Origin: a bacterium
GTDB taxonomy: Bacteria > Chloroflexota > Dormibacteria > UBA8260 > Bog-877
Direction: 5' to 3'
Assembly (NCBI GenBank): GCA_021791345.1
Contig: JAJYWT010000237.1
Span: 1 to 6,340, forward strand
DNA: 6,340 nucleotides
Shown: positions 6,046 to 6,340 of the stretch, in pieces
How positions within the stretch are numbered: the stretch's first letter is position 1
Layout: every line of letters begins with the position of its first letter
Program-made: the position numbers and the translations under genes
The notes under the pieces: generated by a model
Told to the model about the DNA's origin: nothing
The model's input: only the letters and a program-made list of their open reading frames with translations
The model's database searches: none

Positions 6046-6058
6046 ACGGGCGGCCCGT
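6046..6058. other. 13-base near-palindrome upstream of the tryptophanase-like gene
   Basis: ACGGGC and GCCCGT flank a single central base. The dyad ends 26 bases before the ATG at 6085 and would overlap the -35 zone of a promoter starting at that ATG, a common place for a repressor site. No known operator was recognised. Confidence 0.25.
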
Positions 6059-6072
6059 GAACTTCCGGCGAG

Positions 6073-6078
6073 TACCAT
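6073..6078 (+). promoter_or_regulatory. Possible -10 element for a leaderless tryptophanase-like transcript
   Basis: TACCAT fits the TANNNT form of a -10 box and ends six bases before ATG 6085, so transcription could start at the A of the start codon. No convincing Shine-Dalgarno sequence precedes the ATG, which agrees with a leaderless message. No -35 match is visible, so this is tentative. Confidence 0.3.
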
Positions 6079-6084
6079 CGGCCC

Positions 6085-6340
6085 ATGGAGAACACCTTCC
6101 ACACCATCATTGAGCCCTTCCGCATTCACTCGGTCGAGCCGCTGCACCTCACCACTCTCGAGGAGAGGCGGCGCGCGATCGCCGACGCGGGTTACAACCT
6201 CTTCAACCTCCCTGCCGAACTGGTCCTGATCGACCTCCTCACGGACTCCGGCACTGGGGCGATGTCACGCGACCAGTGGGCCGCGATCCAGCACGGCGAC
6301 GAGAGCTATGCGGGCTCCCCCTCCTGGTTCAGGTTCCTGG
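6085..6340 (+). CDS. tnaA: Tryptophanase / tyrosine phenol-lyase family enzyme, N-terminal part, cut by window edge
   Basis: The first 85 codons (plus one base) are visible. The peptide begins [20 protein letters not shown], like E. coli TnaA, which opens MENFKHLPEPFRI...EP. It continues with [15 protein letters not shown] (47-61) and [14 protein letters not shown] (71-84), two hallmark blocks of this PLP-dependent beta-eliminating lyase family; the [10 protein letters not shown] segment is near invariant. Tryptophanase splits tryptophan to indole, pyruvate and ammonia in the cytoplasm; tyrosine phenol-lyase does the analogous reaction with tyrosine. The PLP-binding Lys and the substrate-specificity residues lie beyond the edge, so the two cannot be separated firmly. 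ATG 6085 is the first start after an in-frame stop at 6058-6060 and matches the family N-terminus. The gene is transcribed away from the Ehr operon. No tnaC-like leader peptide was found upstream. Confidence 0.88.
   Translation, partial: MENTFHTIIEPFRIHSVEPLHLTTLEERRRAIADAGYNLFNLPAELVLIDLLTDSGTGAMSRDQWAAIQHGDESYAGSPSWFRFL

Noticed and set aside
5910..6084. tnaC-type leader peptide or Trp-sensing leader upstream of the tryptophanase-like gene
   Set aside because: No short ORF with a ribosome binding site and a suitably placed Trp codon was found.
5812..6147. Minus-strand open frames of 98 and 111 codons across the intergenic region and into the tryptophanase-like gene
   Set aside because: Low-complexity Arg/Gly/Pro-rich translations with no family features; they run over the tryptophanase-like coding start and the promoter region and are typical of GC-rich DNA.
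5882..6229. Plus-strand open frame overlapping the tryptophanase-like gene
   Set aside because: Out of frame with the recognised family protein, and its Ser/Arg/Pro-rich translation is a shadow.
1..6340. CRISPR array, tRNA, rRNA, insertion sequence or attachment site
   Set aside because: No regularly spaced repeats, tRNA-like cloverleaf, transposase fragment or terminal repeats were seen; nearly all DNA is accounted for by genes of two transcription units.

Overview
The window is GC-rich (roughly two thirds G+C by eye) and almost fully coding. It comes from a bacterium with tightly packed, translationally coupled genes and some non-ATG starts (TTG, GTG). Nothing in it fixes the phylum; a high-GC, possibly uncultivated lineage of the actinobacterial or chloroflexotal type is only a guess.

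Positions 1-5769 hold one minus-strand operon of seven genes, read from right to left: hyfC-like (NuoH-type membrane arm), hyfE-like (NuoK-containing membrane subunit), hyfF-like (antiporter-like), hyfG-like (fused NuoC-NuoD large subunit), hyfH-like (NuoI-type ferredoxin), hyfI-like (NuoB-type small subunit) and the first 89 codons of a hyfB-like antiporter subunit cut by the left edge. Every junction is a 4-base or 1-base overlap or a 2-base gap. The set matches the core of complex I and of group 4 membrane-bound [NiFe] hydrogenases (Hyf/Hyc).

The complex is not a hydrogenase as it stands. All four Cys ligands of the Ni-Fe site are absent from the large subunit, as are the His loop and Tyr used by complex I to bind quinone. 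The ferredoxin-like subunit has exactly four Cys, precisely the set for one of the usual two [4Fe-4S] clusters (the one next to the NuoB cluster). The NuoB-type subunit keeps all four of its cluster ligands, and the membrane subunits keep the charged residues of proton or sodium translocation. This is the profile of an energy-converting hydrogenase-related (Ehr) complex: an ion-pumping machine with a short electron wire and an unknown redox partner.

Positions 5770-6084 are a divergent intergenic region. It holds a plausible sigma70-type promoter and a strong ribosome binding site for the operon, plus several dyad symmetries. On the plus strand, 6085 to the right edge encodes the N-terminal 85 residues of a tryptophanase / tyrosine phenol-lyase family enzyme. 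Whether the two divergent units are functionally linked cannot be told from the window.
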